Part shown: positions 11,316 through 20,489 of the stretch, one piece after another
Layout: every line of letters begins with the position of its first letter
Numbering within the stretch: position 1 is the stretch's first letter
Origin: a virus
DNA: 27,847 bases
IMG/VR virus record: IMGVR_UViG_3300025652_000405
Location: 1 to 27,847 of that record
Strand: one strand, 5' to 3'
The notes under the pieces: generated by a model
What the model saw: only the letters and a program-made list of their open reading frames with translations
Databases searched by the model: none
Told to the model about the DNA's origin: nothing
Position numbers and translations under genes: made by a program

Positions 11316-14300
11316 ATGACTGACTATACAAAGACTACTGACTTTACATCAAAAGATTCCTTACCGTCAGGCGACTCAGGTAAAATCATTCGAGGCGCTG
11401 AATTTGGTACAGAGTTTGACAACATTCAAACAGCGGTAAACTCAAAGTCAAACATAGAAAATCCCTCTTTTACCGGCAACATCACAGTCACAGGCACTGT
11501 AGATGGCCGTGACATCGCCGCTGATGGCACTAAATTAGACACCATTGAAACTAGCGCAGACGTTACTGACACAGCTAACGTAACTGCCGCTGGCGCTGTA
11601 ATGGACAGTGAGTTAACTAACATCACTGCTGTTAAGGCGTTAAACCAAGGTGTTGCTACCACTGATAGCCCTACATTCGCCGCTGTTACTTCTACAGGTA
11701 ATGTCACTGTAGGCGGTACTGTAGACGGTCGAGACGTAGCCGCAGACGGTACTAAGCTAGACACAGTAGAAACCAATGCAGACGTAACGGATACTACTAA
11801 TGTTACTGCCGCTGGTGCCTTGATGGACTCAGAGGTTACTAACTTAGCACAAGTTAAAGCTTTTGACTCTGCTGACTACGCTACTGCCGCACAAGGCACT
11901 ACTGCTGACAACGCACTGCCTAAGACTGGCGGAGCAATGACCGGTGCCATTACTACTAACAGCACCTTTGATGGACGCGACGTAGCAACTGACGGAACTA
12001 AACTGGACGGCATTGAAGCCTCAGCAGACGTCACAGACACAGCTAACGTCACAGCCGCTGGTGCGTTGATGGACTCTGAGTTGACTAGCGAAGCCTCTGT
12101 CAAAGCTCTGAACCAAGGCGTTGCTACTACAGACTCACCAACCTTTGCCGGTGCTACTGTCAACGGAACTGTAGAGTTTGACGGTCTGTCAGGTACAGGT
12201 GCAGTCACAGTTACTGACATCCTTGACCAAGACAACATGTCTAGCAACAGTGCTACGGCATTGGCTACACAGCAGTCGATCAAGTCCTATGTAGATTCTC
12301 AGGTTGCTACGTCAGACACACTCGCTGAAGTCCTTGCTAACGGTAACGCTACTGGTGGTACTGATGTTGCGTTTGGTGACAACGACAAGGCACTCTTCGG
12401 TGCTGGCCCTGACCTACAGATTTATCACTCAGGTGCGACTAGCTTTATCACTGAAAACGGTACAGGTGACTTACGAATCAGCGGCAATAATCTTTTGTTG
12501 CGCTCAGATGATCTTTTTGTGCAATCAGAAGACGGGACAGCCAACGCCGCTCGTTTTAATGCCACCACTGGCGTTACACTGTACAGAGCAGACGTAGCCA
12601 AACTAGCCACCAGCTCCACAGGCATCGACGTAACGGGTACTGTGACGGCTGATGGTTTGACTGTCGATGGTGAAGGACGTATTGAAGAAACAGGTGCGGC
12701 GGCTAGGTTTATTGTTTCTCGTACTGATGCCTTAAACGTAGCCGAAACAGCAAGTATTGATTTGCTTGAAGGCTCTGCTGGAGGTTCTTTTGGCTCTGCA
12801 AATAACTATGGTTTTAGTATAGACCTTGATGGAAGCAACAATACTTTAAATGTTCTTTCGGGTAATCAAACAGCAGTGACAAAAAGATTATCTGTTGCTA
12901 GAGATACAGGCGATATCAGCTTTTTTGAGGACACGGGCACGACTGCGAAGTTCCAATGGTCGGCTAGTGATGAGTCACTGAGTTTAGACAAGACAGCGTC
13001 AGGTGTTACTAAGGCGTTGAAGCTATACAACAATACCGCAGGAGCCAACAACCGTGTAGGAATAGATTTTCACACAGCTAGCACACTATACGGAACAATT
13101 GAAGCGGGATATGGTGCGACTTCGCCTGAGATGAATTTTAAAGTCGGTGGCGTCACTCCTTCACAGATTTTAAAACTTACCTCTACAGGCATCGACGTGT
13201 CCGGTACTGTGACGGCTGATGGTTTGGCTGTTAGTGGTGATGTCAACATTTCTGATTCTGTTCCTATTCTTAGGCTAGACAGCCCAGCAGTCACTTGGTC
13301 TGGAGGTGAAGACTTAGGCGGTATTGATTGGTACACCGAAGACACGTCAGGAAGCGGCCCAGCGGTAATGGCTAGAATTTACTCAGAAAGTTCTGGAACA
13401 AATGCCCTTCCAATTCCTAACATGATTTTCCAAACGTCTGTTGCAGATGTGGCTCTTAAAGACCGCATGAGAATAGATGGCACAGGAGACATCAGCTTCT
13501 ACGAAGACACTGGCACAACGGCTAAGTTGTTCTGGGATGCGTCTGCGGAGTCTTTGGGTATTGGAGAAGATACTCCTGCACAAAAGCTACATCTAAGAAC
13601 CAGTGGTGTAAATACAGGTGCAAGACTACAGGTTGCTGGAGGGTCAGGACGTGCTTATGACATTTTAAGCACTACAGACGGTAGTCTTACAATTACTGAC
13701 GCAAACGCAAGCTCAGAACGCATGCGCATCGACTCTAGTGGCAACGTTGAGATAAAAGCAAATGCTGGCTCACTTTCGCATAAATTTAGCTACAACGAAA
13801 ATGGCGGTGAACTTAGCCTATATGACAACGCTGGCGTACAAGCAACCTTAATAGATCAGTCTAACAACACGACTCGTATGCTGGAGCTAGTTAACGGCTC
13901 TAACATGGAAATTGGTCTAGGCTCTGCTAATACAACAGGCCACATACAATTTAAGTCTGCTGGTTTCGCAAATGCCATGCGCATCGATGCAAGCGGCAAC
14001 TTGTTGGTTGGGAAGACTTCCGCAGGTTCTTCTGTTGTAGGACAAGAGCTTCGTGCTAATGGCTACAATGTATTTACAAGAGATGGCGATACGCCACTAG
14101 AGCTTTACCGCAAAACATCTGACGGTTCGTTGCTCAACTTCACCAAAGACGGCACAGTAGTCGGTAGTATTGGTGCTAATCTTTCCCGTTTTTACATCCA
14201 CGGCTCTTATGGAAGCGGCTCTGGTCTGCGCTTTGACAATGCTTCAATTCGTCCAGCTACTTCAACTGGAACAAGCTCAGATGACACGACAGATTTAGGA

Positions 14301-14666
14301 GCGGCGTCGGCGCGTTTTGATGATATTTATGCTACTAACAGCACCATCCAAACATCTGACCGCAACGAAAAGCAAGACATTGAAGCACTGTCTGACGCAG
14401 AGCAACGTGTAGCTGTAGCGTGTAAGGGATTGCTTCGTAAGTTCCGTTGGAAGTCATCAGTAGCAGACAAGGGTGATGATGCGCGTATTCACTTCGGCAT
14501 TATTGCTCAAGATCTTCAAGATGCATTTACTGCTGAAGGCTTGGACGCTGGACGCTACGCAATGTTTATTTCAACAACTTGGACTGATGAAGAAACTGGT
14601 GAAGAGCGTACACGAATGGGTGTGCGTTACTCTGAACTACTTGCCTTTATCATCGCCGCTATCTAA
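11316..14666 (+). CDS. Tail fibre with C-terminal S74 self-cleaving chaperone domain
   Basis: A 1116-residue fibre. The short N-terminus (about 1-61) should attach to the virion. Then come three imperfect repeats starting at residues 62, 136 and 218 (VDGRDIAADGTKLDTIE type, with SADVTDTANVTAAGA). After a QQSIKSYVDSQ element near 315, the shaft has repeated GIDVTGTVTADGL and DISFFEDTGTTAKF/DISFYEDTGTTAKL blocks. The last 103 residues are an S74 (endosialidase-type) intramolecular chaperone: SDRNEKQDI at 1014, IHFGIIAQDLQDAF, and MGVRYSELLAFIIAA. In this family trimers fold with help from the domain, which then cuts itself off before the Ser, here Ser1014. It probably binds the host surface. 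Confidence 0.93.
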   Translation: MTDYTKTTDFTSKDSLPSGDSGKIIRGAEFGTEFDNIQTAVNSKSNIENPSFTGNITVTGTVDGRDIAADGTKLDTIETSADVTDTANVTAAGAVMDSELTNITAVKALNQGVATTDSPTFAAVTSTGNVTVGGTVDGRDVAADGTKLDTVETNADVTDTTNVTAAGALMDSEVTNLAQVKAFDSADYATAAQGTTADNALPKTGGAMTGAITTNSTFDGRDVATDGTKLDGIEASADVTDTANVTAAGALMDSELTSEASVKALNQGVATTDSPTFAGATVNGTVEFDGLSGTGAVTVTDILDQDNMSSNSATALATQQSIKSYVDSQVATSDTLAEVLANGNATGGTDVAFGDNDKALFGAGPDLQIYHSGATSFITENGTGDLRISGNNLLLRSDDLFVQSEDGTANAARFNATTGVTLYRADVAKLATSSTGIDVTGTVTADGLTVDGEGRIEETGAAARFIVSRTDALNVAETASIDLLEGSAGGSFGSANNYGFSIDLDGSNNTLNVLSGNQTAVTKRLSVARDTGDISFFEDTGTTAKFQWSASDESLSLDKTASGVTKALKLYNNTAGANNRVGIDFHTASTLYGTIEAGYGATSPEMNFKVGGVTPSQILKLTSTGIDVSGTVTADGLAVSGDVNISDSVPILRLDSPAVTWSGGEDLGGIDWYTEDTSGSGPAVMARIYSESSGTNALPIPNMIFQTSVADVALKDRMRIDGTGDISFYEDTGTTAKLFWDASAESLGIGEDTPAQKLHLRTSGVNTGARLQVAGGSGRAYDILSTTDGSLTITDANASSERMRIDSSGNVEIKANAGSLSHKFSYNENGGELSLYDNAGVQATLIDQSNNTTRMLELVNGSNMEIGLGSANTTGHIQFKSAGFANAMRIDASGNLLVGKTSAGSSVVGQELRANGYNVFTRDGDTPLELYRKTSDGSLLNFTKDGTVVGSIGANLSRFYIHGSYGSGSGLRFDNASIRPATSTGTSSDDTTDLGAASARFDDIYATNSTIQTSDRNEKQDIEALSDAEQRVAVACKGLLRKFRWKSSVADKGDDARIHFGIIAQDLQDAFTAEGLDAGRYAMFISTTWTDEETGEERTRMGVRYSELLAFIIAAI
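11499..12150 (+). repeat. Three in-gene repeats of the tail-fibre shaft
   Basis: Units begin at 11499, 11721 and 11967 (74 and then 82 codons apart) and share DGRDxAxDGTKLDxxExxADVTD, TNVTAAGA and MDSE; units one and three also share LNQGVATTDSPTFA. Synonymous positions differ freely, so the duplication is old at DNA level but constrained at protein level. Confidence 0.85.
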
Positions 14667-14680
14667 CTAGGAGAAAACTA

Positions 14681-14998
14681 ATGGCTACATGGACAATCGC
14701 AACACTAGAAAGAGACTTACAACCAGCAGACATGGACGGTGCAGTAGTAGTAGCACACTGGCGTGTCAGTGAGTCTGAGACTGTAGGTGAAGAAACATTC
14801 TCTGCCTCTGCATACGGTACTGTAGGTTTCACGCCAGACCCTACAGACCCTGATTACGTCCCCTACGACGATCTAACCGAAGAGATAGTCTTAGGCTGGG
14901 TATGGGAGACTGTCGATCAGGAAGCAACTGAGGCGGCTCTAGCGGCTAAGATTGAAGCAGAGAAGAACCCTGTCACTGCGGCTGGCGTTCCTTGGTAA
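14681..14998 (+). CDS. Small tail-fibre-associated protein (105 residues)
   Basis: It begins MATWTIATLERDLQPADMDG and contains VVVAHWRVS, SASAYGTVGFTPD, EEIVLGWVW and the end KNPVTAAGVPW. I recognise this layout from small proteins that follow tail-fibre genes in many marine phages; a fibre assembly or accessory role is likely by context but unproven. It has no membrane segment. It has an excellent ribosome binding site (CTAGGAGA at 14667-14674), the same word as before the capsid gene. Confidence 0.85.
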   Translation: MATWTIATLERDLQPADMDGAVVVAHWRVSESETVGEETFSASAYGTVGFTPDPTDPDYVPYDDLTEEIVLGWVWETVDQEATEAALAAKIEAEKNPVTAAGVPW

Positions 14999-15018
14999 AC
15001 TAATAAAAGGAAGTTGGT

Positions 15019-15216
15019 ATGAATTCTGTAGATGACGCATTAGCACGTTTAGACAAACATGAAGCTGAGTGTGCCTTACGGTATCAAATGATCCAGCTAC
15101 AGCTTGATGAGCATAACAGACGCTTTGATAGGCTGGAGAAGATGATGCAAGGTGGGTTTGCGTCTATCTCTGTAATCATAGTTGTTGCTGTTGCTATCCT
15201 AGAGTTTGCTAGGTAG
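15019..15216 (+). CDS. 65-residue coiled-coil protein with C-terminal membrane span (lysis cassette)
   Basis: Residues 1-45 are a charged amphipathic helix (LARLDKHEAECALRYQMIQL, then HNRRFDRLEKMM). Residues 48-63 are a membrane helix (FASISVIIVVAVAILEFA). This is a tail-anchored topology. It is the first of three consecutive small membrane proteins before the repeat protein, and the phage has an endolysin without signal peptide, so a holin, antiholin or spanin-type role is plausible. AAAGGAAG lies about 9 bases upstream of the ATG. Confidence 0.8.
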   Translation: MNSVDDALARLDKHEAECALRYQMIQLQLDEHNRRFDRLEKMMQGGFASISVIIVVAVAILEFAR

Positions 15217-15218
15217 TT

Positions 15219-15566
15219 ATGGATATTAATGAGTCAACAAATGTAACAATCCCTATTCGTAACCTGATTGCTATGGTTGCGGCTACGTCGATTGCTACTA
15301 TGGCTTACTTTGGTATCCAAGAGCGTCTTAACACTATTGAACATTCTTTTGACAAATCACAGTTGGAAATAGAGCGTAACACTGAGTTTCGTATCCTATG
15401 GCCTCGCGGAGAACTTGGATCACTACCTGATGATGCTAGACAAGACATGATGATTGAAAGCATTCAGATTGATGTTATTGGCTTACGTCAGATAGAAGAA
15501 GAAGTTCACGAGTTAACAATACGTATTGGAACTATCGAAGCTCTATGGGAGCAGGATACAGAATGA
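15219..15566 (+). CDS. 115-residue N-terminally anchored protein, spanin-like layout
   Basis: A membrane helix occupies about residues 14-32 (LIAMVAATSIATMAYFGIQ). It is followed by a long charged helical domain (IERNTEFRILWPRGELGSL, then helices with many Glu). One N-terminal span with a periplasmic coiled coil is the topology of inner-membrane spanins. No Cys or lipobox partner gene was found nested or adjacent, so the call stays tentative. It overlaps the next gene by ATGA and starts two bases after the previous stop. Confidence 0.75.
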   Translation: MDINESTNVTIPIRNLIAMVAATSIATMAYFGIQERLNTIEHSFDKSQLEIERNTEFRILWPRGELGSLPDDARQDMMIESIQIDVIGLRQIEEEVHELTIRIGTIEALWEQDTE

Positions 15567-15907
15567 TACAACAGCTTATTGGACCATTAGCATCGTTAGT
15601 CACAGGACACTTTGAACGTAAGTCCGAAGAGAAAAAAGCTGTCCATGAAGCTAAGATGGTAGCTATACAGCAAGACGCTAACTGGGAAAACATCCATGCA
15701 AACAATGCGGCTAACTCATGGAAAGACGAGTGGTTTACTATTCTGTTTTCAATCCCATGTATTCTTGCGTTCTTTCCTAGCATGGTCCCTGTAGTAATGT
15801 CGGGCTTTGAAGCGCTCAACGCTATGCCTGAGTGGTACAAAGGTTTCTTGGGTGCGGCTGTAGCGGCATCGTTTGGCCTTCGCGGCCTGGCTAACTGGAA
15901 GAAGTAA
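15563..15907 (+). CDS. Holin-like membrane protein (114 residues)
   Basis: An N-terminal amphipathic and charged region (FERKSEEKKAVHEAKMVAIQ) leads into WENIHANNAANSWKDEWFTI. Two hydrophobic helices follow (ILFSIPCILAFFPSMVPVVM, and FLGAAVAASFGLRGLANW). The WKDEW entry to the first span and the FGLRG end recall 3TM/GTA-type phage holins, which make the inner-membrane lesion that releases endolysin. The start is the ATG in the ATGA overlap at 15563; an in-frame ATG at 15545 would add six residues inside the previous gene. Confidence 0.8.
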   Translation: MIQQLIGPLASLVTGHFERKSEEKKAVHEAKMVAIQQDANWENIHANNAANSWKDEWFTILFSIPCILAFFPSMVPVVMSGFEALNAMPEWYKGFLGAAVAASFGLRGLANWKK

Positions 15908-15908
15908 T

Positions 15909-18900
15909 ATGGCGTACGGTGATATTTTAGAAATAAACGGACAGCTTGTTGAGCATACTCCTGTCGGGTACATTCCTGTAAGCGCCGAAAGAGCCGAAGG
16001 GATGCTGACTAAGCCTGCGCCTACTACTAAAACTACTGCACCTACTCAGACATTACCTATTGGTACTCCTACTACTGATCCTAACAAAACGCCTGCTGGA
16101 GAAACTGGCGGTTTTGATCCTAATGGCGGTCCTGTTGGTGGTGTAACAGAAGAGACTGGTACTGATGCTCCAGCTCCTGCTCCTGAGACAGGCGGCATTA
16201 AGCCTATGCAGGACGTTAAGGATGAGCCAGAGACTCCTGCTGAGATGACCTTTACCTTTGTTGAAGGGCGTGAAAAAGGAGACGCACAGCTTGACTATTT
16301 ATATGGTCAAACTGGTGAAGTACAACAATTAACTGTAGATGAGTTGCGTGATTACTTTGAAGGTGATGACGTAAACAGACTACAAGAAATGTTTGGGTCG
16401 TTTAATAACTACCTTGCTTACATGACTGAGCGTGAACAGTTAATTCAGTCAGGAGACTACGACACAGGAAACTGGGCAGAGGCAGATACTGGCTTCACAG
16501 AAGACCAGCAAATGATTCTTGAGGGAGACGCTGATCTTACTATAGACGCTAGCGATCCCGGACAAAACCTAGAAAATCTTCGTAGACAACAAACAAGCAC
16601 TCAACAAGGCGCTTATAATAACTGGATTAACTCTGACGCTAACCAAGCACTGTTAGAAAAATATGGCGTTCAGCCTATAACATACAGCGAGTCTGGCGAT
16701 AAATTTAGATGGAACGGCTCTGCTTACGTTAAAACCGAAGAAGTAAGTAGTCCCGGACCTACACAGTTTGCTCAAGCTGGTATTATGGCGGCAATGACTT
16801 ACTACGTTGGCGCAGGGCTTACACAATATTTAGCCGCACCTAAAGTAGCTACAGTTGCTAATCAAGCAACCGGCCTTGGTTTACCTGCTTCAGTTGCTTC
16901 CGGTGCTTCAGCAGGAATTGTGAACGCAGCTACTCAATTAGTAATGACAGGTGATTTAGACTTTGGAGAAGCTTTAGAAGCTGCAATAACTGCTGGCTTA
17001 GGGTCAGAAGCCATTAAACAAATCCAAGAGTCTGGTGTTTTAAACCAACTTGCAGAGTCTATAAACGAGTATACCGGAAGACAAGATTGGATTAGTTTAG
17101 AAGATGGTACTTTATTTAAGCTAGTAAACGAATACGACGATAAAGGCAATGTGGTAGGCACCTTAAATCGTGTTTTAATGCCAAACGGCGGGACATTAAG
17201 TTACGAAAACTTTTTACAGTTTGCTGCTGAAGGCACTTTTGGAAGCCCAGTTCTTCGTGATTCTGTAGGAACTGTTGTTGGATTTTTTAGAGAAGGTTTA
17301 GAAACACCTGAGTTTATAGATAAAATTATAGAAGCAGCATCTAATGCTTATACAGAACAGGGATCAGTAACTCAACGCGTCGTTAACTTTCTTGCTGGAG
17401 CCTCGACTTCTGGAAGCGCAACAGGGTCTATGGGAGCCGTTGTTTCTGGAGATTTAAACACCACTGCCGACAATTTAACTCTTATAAGGCAACTACAAGA
17501 AGCAATTGAAAGAGAAGAAGATCCAGAAGTTAGAGAAGCTTTAGAAGAAGAACTAAATCGTTATGAAGAGGAAACTGTTGAAGAAGATATTCTTGAAGAC
17601 ACTACGCAAGAAGCCACAGGTTTTGAAGACGACGAGCCCGGCATTACTGAAGAAATGTTTAACGACATTGTTGGGCAAATAAGAGAAGACAATCAAGTTG
17701 AAACACAAGAAATTATTGACGCTCTTGCTGCTCTTAATGTTACTGACTTACCTACTCTTTCTCAGATAGAAGAAGCTTTCCCAGAGCTTAATGACGTATC
17801 CCTTACTCAAATTCAAAATACTGTTTCTACTTTACTATCTGATGCTGGTTTATTAACCACAGAAGAGTTTTCTGAAGCAATGGCTGAAGTACTAACACCA
17901 GAGCAGTTAGCTACTGCTTTGGCTAACCTGCCTTATGGAGACGCTGAAGACTTTATTGAAGCCGTTGCTAACGCCGGTTACTCTACTCCTGAAGATATTG
18001 CTACTGCTTTAAATGATGCAGATTTAATGAGTAACGAAGACTTCGGTACTTACATGGAGCAATTCAGAGAAGACGTAGTAGGAGACGTGGGTACGTTATT
18101 AGAAGAAGCTATTGAAAACTTCCCATTCCCTGACACCTTTACTGATGCTCAAGTAGAACAACTTAGAGAAACAATCGTTATTCCTGAAGGCGCTACTATG
18201 GCTCAAGTTCAGGAAGCTTTAGACAGGCTTGCTGAACAAATGCCAGCAGAAGCGCCTACTTTGCAAGAAATGAGTACTTTGCTTAATACTGCTTTAGACG
18301 GTTTAAATATTGCCAGTCCTGAAGATGTTAGAACCGCTTTAGCTGAATTTAACTTCAGTGAAGAACAACTTACTCAAATTATCAACGCACTTCCTGAAGG
18401 TTTAAACATCTCTGACTTGTCTACTGCTTTAGAGGACGTAGTAGTAGGAGAAGACTTAGAAGCCGCAGTAGACACTATTACGGATCTAATTGGTGATTTA
18501 GACATAGCAAGTACAGAAGACATTAGAACACTATTAACTGAATATGGATTTACTGAAGAACAACTTGCGCAGATAAGTCAAGCCGTAAATATACCTGAAT
18601 CAGTTACTTTGGCAGAGCTTAGACAAGAACTAGACAATTTACCTGAGAACCTAACTGCACAAGAAGTTATTGACTTAATGTTAGAATCTGACGTTGCAAC
18701 TAAGTCAGACTTTCAAACAATGTTGGATGAAGCTTTTGAAAACTTTGCTTTTCCTGATACGTTTACTGACGCTCAAATTAAGCAAATTAAAGACAGTATT
18801 GTCTTCCCTTCAACCGCTTCTATGGATCAAATTCAGACTGCTTTAGATAGACTAGAAGATCAGATACCTGAAGCAGGGCCGTCGTTAGACGAAATACAAA

Positions 18901-20489
18901 AGTTATTTACGGACACGCTTGGTGGTTTGGCTATTGCAAGTCCTCAAGACGTAAGAGATGCGCTGTCAGAGTTTGAGTTTAGCGAATCACAAATTAACCA
19001 GATAATTAACGCCCTACCTGAAAATATTAGCAATAGCGACTTAGCAACTGCTTTAGAAGATGTTGTTGTTGGTGAAGATTTAGACGCTGCCGTAGACACA
19101 ATCAAGGAAACTATCGGCAATTTATCAATAGCTAGTCCCGATGACGTCCGTGATATTTTAACTAACTACGGATTTACTGAAGCACAGCTTGCTCAGATTG
19201 AAGGGGCCGTAACTATACCGCCTTCGGCAACTATTGCTGACGTACAAAGAATTGTAGATAGTATTCCTGAAGGGCTTACAGCAGAGCAGGTAGCTACACA
19301 GTTAAGCGGGGAGTTTGAAGGTCTTACCAAAGACATCGCTGGAGTTCAAAGTGGAATTGATGAGCTAGCAGAAAGCTTAGGACTGTCTACAGACGGTTTG
19401 CTTACTGCTATTTCTAATCTTAGTGGGGCTGACGGAGAAAACCTTACTACACTACAAGAAAATATTCTTGCGGGTTTAGGGGACATTTCGGAAGAATTTG
19501 GCACAGACATAAGCGGGGTCGTTGAGTCGGTAACAGACCTCACTACTGATGTTGCTGACGGTATTGAGGGTTTAGGCGATCAACTTACAGGCATTGGAGA
19601 AGGCATTGGAGGAGTTCAAAGCGGTATTGACGACCTTGCTGAAAACCTAGGTCTTTCAACAGACGCTCTTATTCTTGCTATTTCAAACCTTGGTACTGCT
19701 ACTGGCGAGGACCTCACTGGCCTCGAAACTTCTGTTTTAACTGGCTTAGGCGATTTAGCCGACAACTTAGGCTTAAACATTGGAGATGTAGTAGATTCTG
19801 TTACTGACCTTGAAACCGGACTTACAGAAAACATTACTAGTCTTAGTGACCAACTTACTGGTGTTGAAGAAGCAGTAGGCGGAGTAACCACAGCAGTAAC
19901 AGAAGGTGTTGAAAGCCTTGCTGACGCACTGGGTGTACAAACCGACGATATTGAAGCAGCTATTGTTACTTTAGGTTCTGGTCTTGGTGGGGAGCTTACT
20001 GACTTAGAAACAAATGTTCTTTTAGGACTAACAGGCCTTGCAGACAGCATAGGCACTGATGTAGGTACGGTAGTAGATTCTATTGCTGGTCTTGGTACAG
20101 GACTAGGCGAAAACATCCAAGGACTGTCTGAAGGTCTTTCAGAGCAGCTTGGCACAGGTTTTGAAGGAATAGGAGGACAACTAGAGTCAGGCTTTGGACA
20201 ACTTGGGCAACAACTTGGGTTAGCCACTTTAGGTCTATTTGGTTTAGGGGCAAAACAACCAACAGCACAAGAAATAGCTGCTGCTCAAAGAGAGTTTAAG
20301 TATACTCCTTTTGAAGAAAAAGCAACGCCTAGGCAGGTACAGCAAGTTGTAAGATCTACCCCTGTTAAACAACAACCGTCTGCACTACAACAAATTAATC
20401 AGATGATTGATAGGCAAACAACTACACCACAAATACAACCTATGAACCTAGGCATGTTTACCAGCGATCCTAATAGGAAACTAGCATGA
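15909..20489 (+). CDS. 1526-residue repeat-built virion protein, function unknown
   Basis: The largest gene. Domains in order: a short globular start (MAYGDILEINGQLVEHTPVG), a Pro/Thr/Gly-rich linker to about residue 115, a globular part, and a Gly/Ala-rich hydrophobic region at about 286-373 (GIMAAMTYYVGAGLTQYLAA, VASGASAGIVNAATQLVM). Then come acidic helices, two 208-residue tandem units from residues 737 and 945, three 90-residue units from 1145, 1235 and 1325, and a Gln/Pro-rich end. I find no cysteine. The repeats predict long regular helices. Location between lysis genes and adaptor, and the amphipathic region, suggest an ejected or tail-extending virion protein (inference). The start is the ATG at 15909, one base after the holin stop; an earlier in-frame ATG lies inside the holin gene. 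Confidence 0.85.
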   Translation: MAYGDILEINGQLVEHTPVGYIPVSAERAEGMLTKPAPTTKTTAPTQTLPIGTPTTDPNKTPAGETGGFDPNGGPVGGVTEETGTDAPAPAPETGGIKPMQDVKDEPETPAEMTFTFVEGREKGDAQLDYLYGQTGEVQQLTVDELRDYFEGDDVNRLQEMFGSFNNYLAYMTEREQLIQSGDYDTGNWAEADTGFTEDQQMILEGDADLTIDASDPGQNLENLRRQQTSTQQGAYNNWINSDANQALLEKYGVQPITYSESGDKFRWNGSAYVKTEEVSSPGPTQFAQAGIMAAMTYYVGAGLTQYLAAPKVATVANQATGLGLPASVASGASAGIVNAATQLVMTGDLDFGEALEAAITAGLGSEAIKQIQESGVLNQLAESINEYTGRQDWISLEDGTLFKLVNEYDDKGNVVGTLNRVLMPNGGTLSYENFLQFAAEGTFGSPVLRDSVGTVVGFFREGLETPEFIDKIIEAASNAYTEQGSVTQRVVNFLAGASTSGSATGSMGAVVSGDLNTTADNLTLIRQLQEAIEREEDPEVREALEEELNRYEEETVEEDILEDTTQEATGFEDDEPGITEEMFNDIVGQIREDNQVETQEIIDALAALNVTDLPTLSQIEEAFPELNDVSLTQIQNTVSTLLSDAGLLTTEEFSEAMAEVLTPEQLATALANLPYGDAEDFIEAVANAGYSTPEDIATALNDADLMSNEDFGTYMEQFREDVVGDVGTLLEEAIENFPFPDTFTDAQVEQLRETIVIPEGATMAQVQEALDRLAEQMPAEAPTLQEMSTLLNTALDGLNIASPEDVRTALAEFNFSEEQLTQIINALPEGLNISDLSTALEDVVVGEDLEAAVDTITDLIGDLDIASTEDIRTLLTEYGFTEEQLAQISQAVNIPESVTLAELRQELDNLPENLTAQEVIDLMLESDVATKSDFQTMLDEAFENFAFPDTFTDAQIKQIKDSIVFPSTASMDQIQTALDRLEDQIPEAGPSLDEIQKLFTDTLGGLAIASPQDVRDALSEFEFSESQINQIINALPENISNSDLATALEDVVVGEDLDAAVDTIKETIGNLSIASPDDVRDILTNYGFTEAQLAQIEGAVTIPPSATIADVQRIVDSIPEGLTAEQVATQLSGEFEGLTKDIAGVQSGIDELAESLGLSTDGLLTAISNLSGADGENLTTLQENILAGLGDISEEFGTDISGVVESVTDLTTDVADGIEGLGDQLTGIGEGIGGVQSGIDDLAENLGLSTDALILAISNLGTATGEDLTGLETSVLTGLGDLADNLGLNIGDVVDSVTDLETGLTENITSLSDQLTGVEEAVGGVTTAVTEGVESLADALGVQTDDIEAAIVTLGSGLGGELTDLETNVLLGLTGLADSIGTDVGTVVDSIAGLGTGLGENIQGLSEGLSEQLGTGFEGIGGQLESGFGQLGQQLGLATLGLFGLGAKQPTAQEIAAAQREFKYTPFEEKATPRQVQQVVRSTPVKQQPSALQQINQMIDRQTTTPQIQPMNLGMFTSDPNRKLA
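18117..19310 (+). repeat. Tandem 208-codon duplication in the large repeat protein
   Basis: Unit one starts at 18117 and unit two at 18741, exactly 624 bases later. Both begin with NFPFPDTFTDAQ/NFAFPDTFTDAQ and share the segments ATMAQVQEALDRL / ASMDQIQTALDRL, IINALPE, and ALEDVVVGEDL. Smaller sub-repeats of the IASPEDVRTAL type occur twice per unit. The DNA of the two units has diverged at synonymous sites. Confidence 0.9.
19341..20150 (+). repeat. Three exactly phased 90-codon repeats in the large repeat protein
   Basis: Units start at 19341, 19611 and 19881, each 270 bases apart. Units one and two both open GGAGTTCAAAG. They share LAESLGLSTD / LAENLGLSTD / LADALGVQTD, an AIxxL helix, a T(T/G)L(Q/E)xxxLxGL segment and a VVxS(V/I)xxL segment. 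The antisense strand is open over this stretch only because of the biased codons. Confidence 0.9.

Noticed and set aside
11426-12283. Two antisense ORFs across the tail-fibre repeats
   Set aside because: They repeat with the same period as the fibre units and so are shadows.
19616-20227. 203-residue ORF antisense to the 90-codon repeats
   Set aside because: Ser/Pro/Val-rich product that mirrors the repeat codons of the real gene; no start signal.
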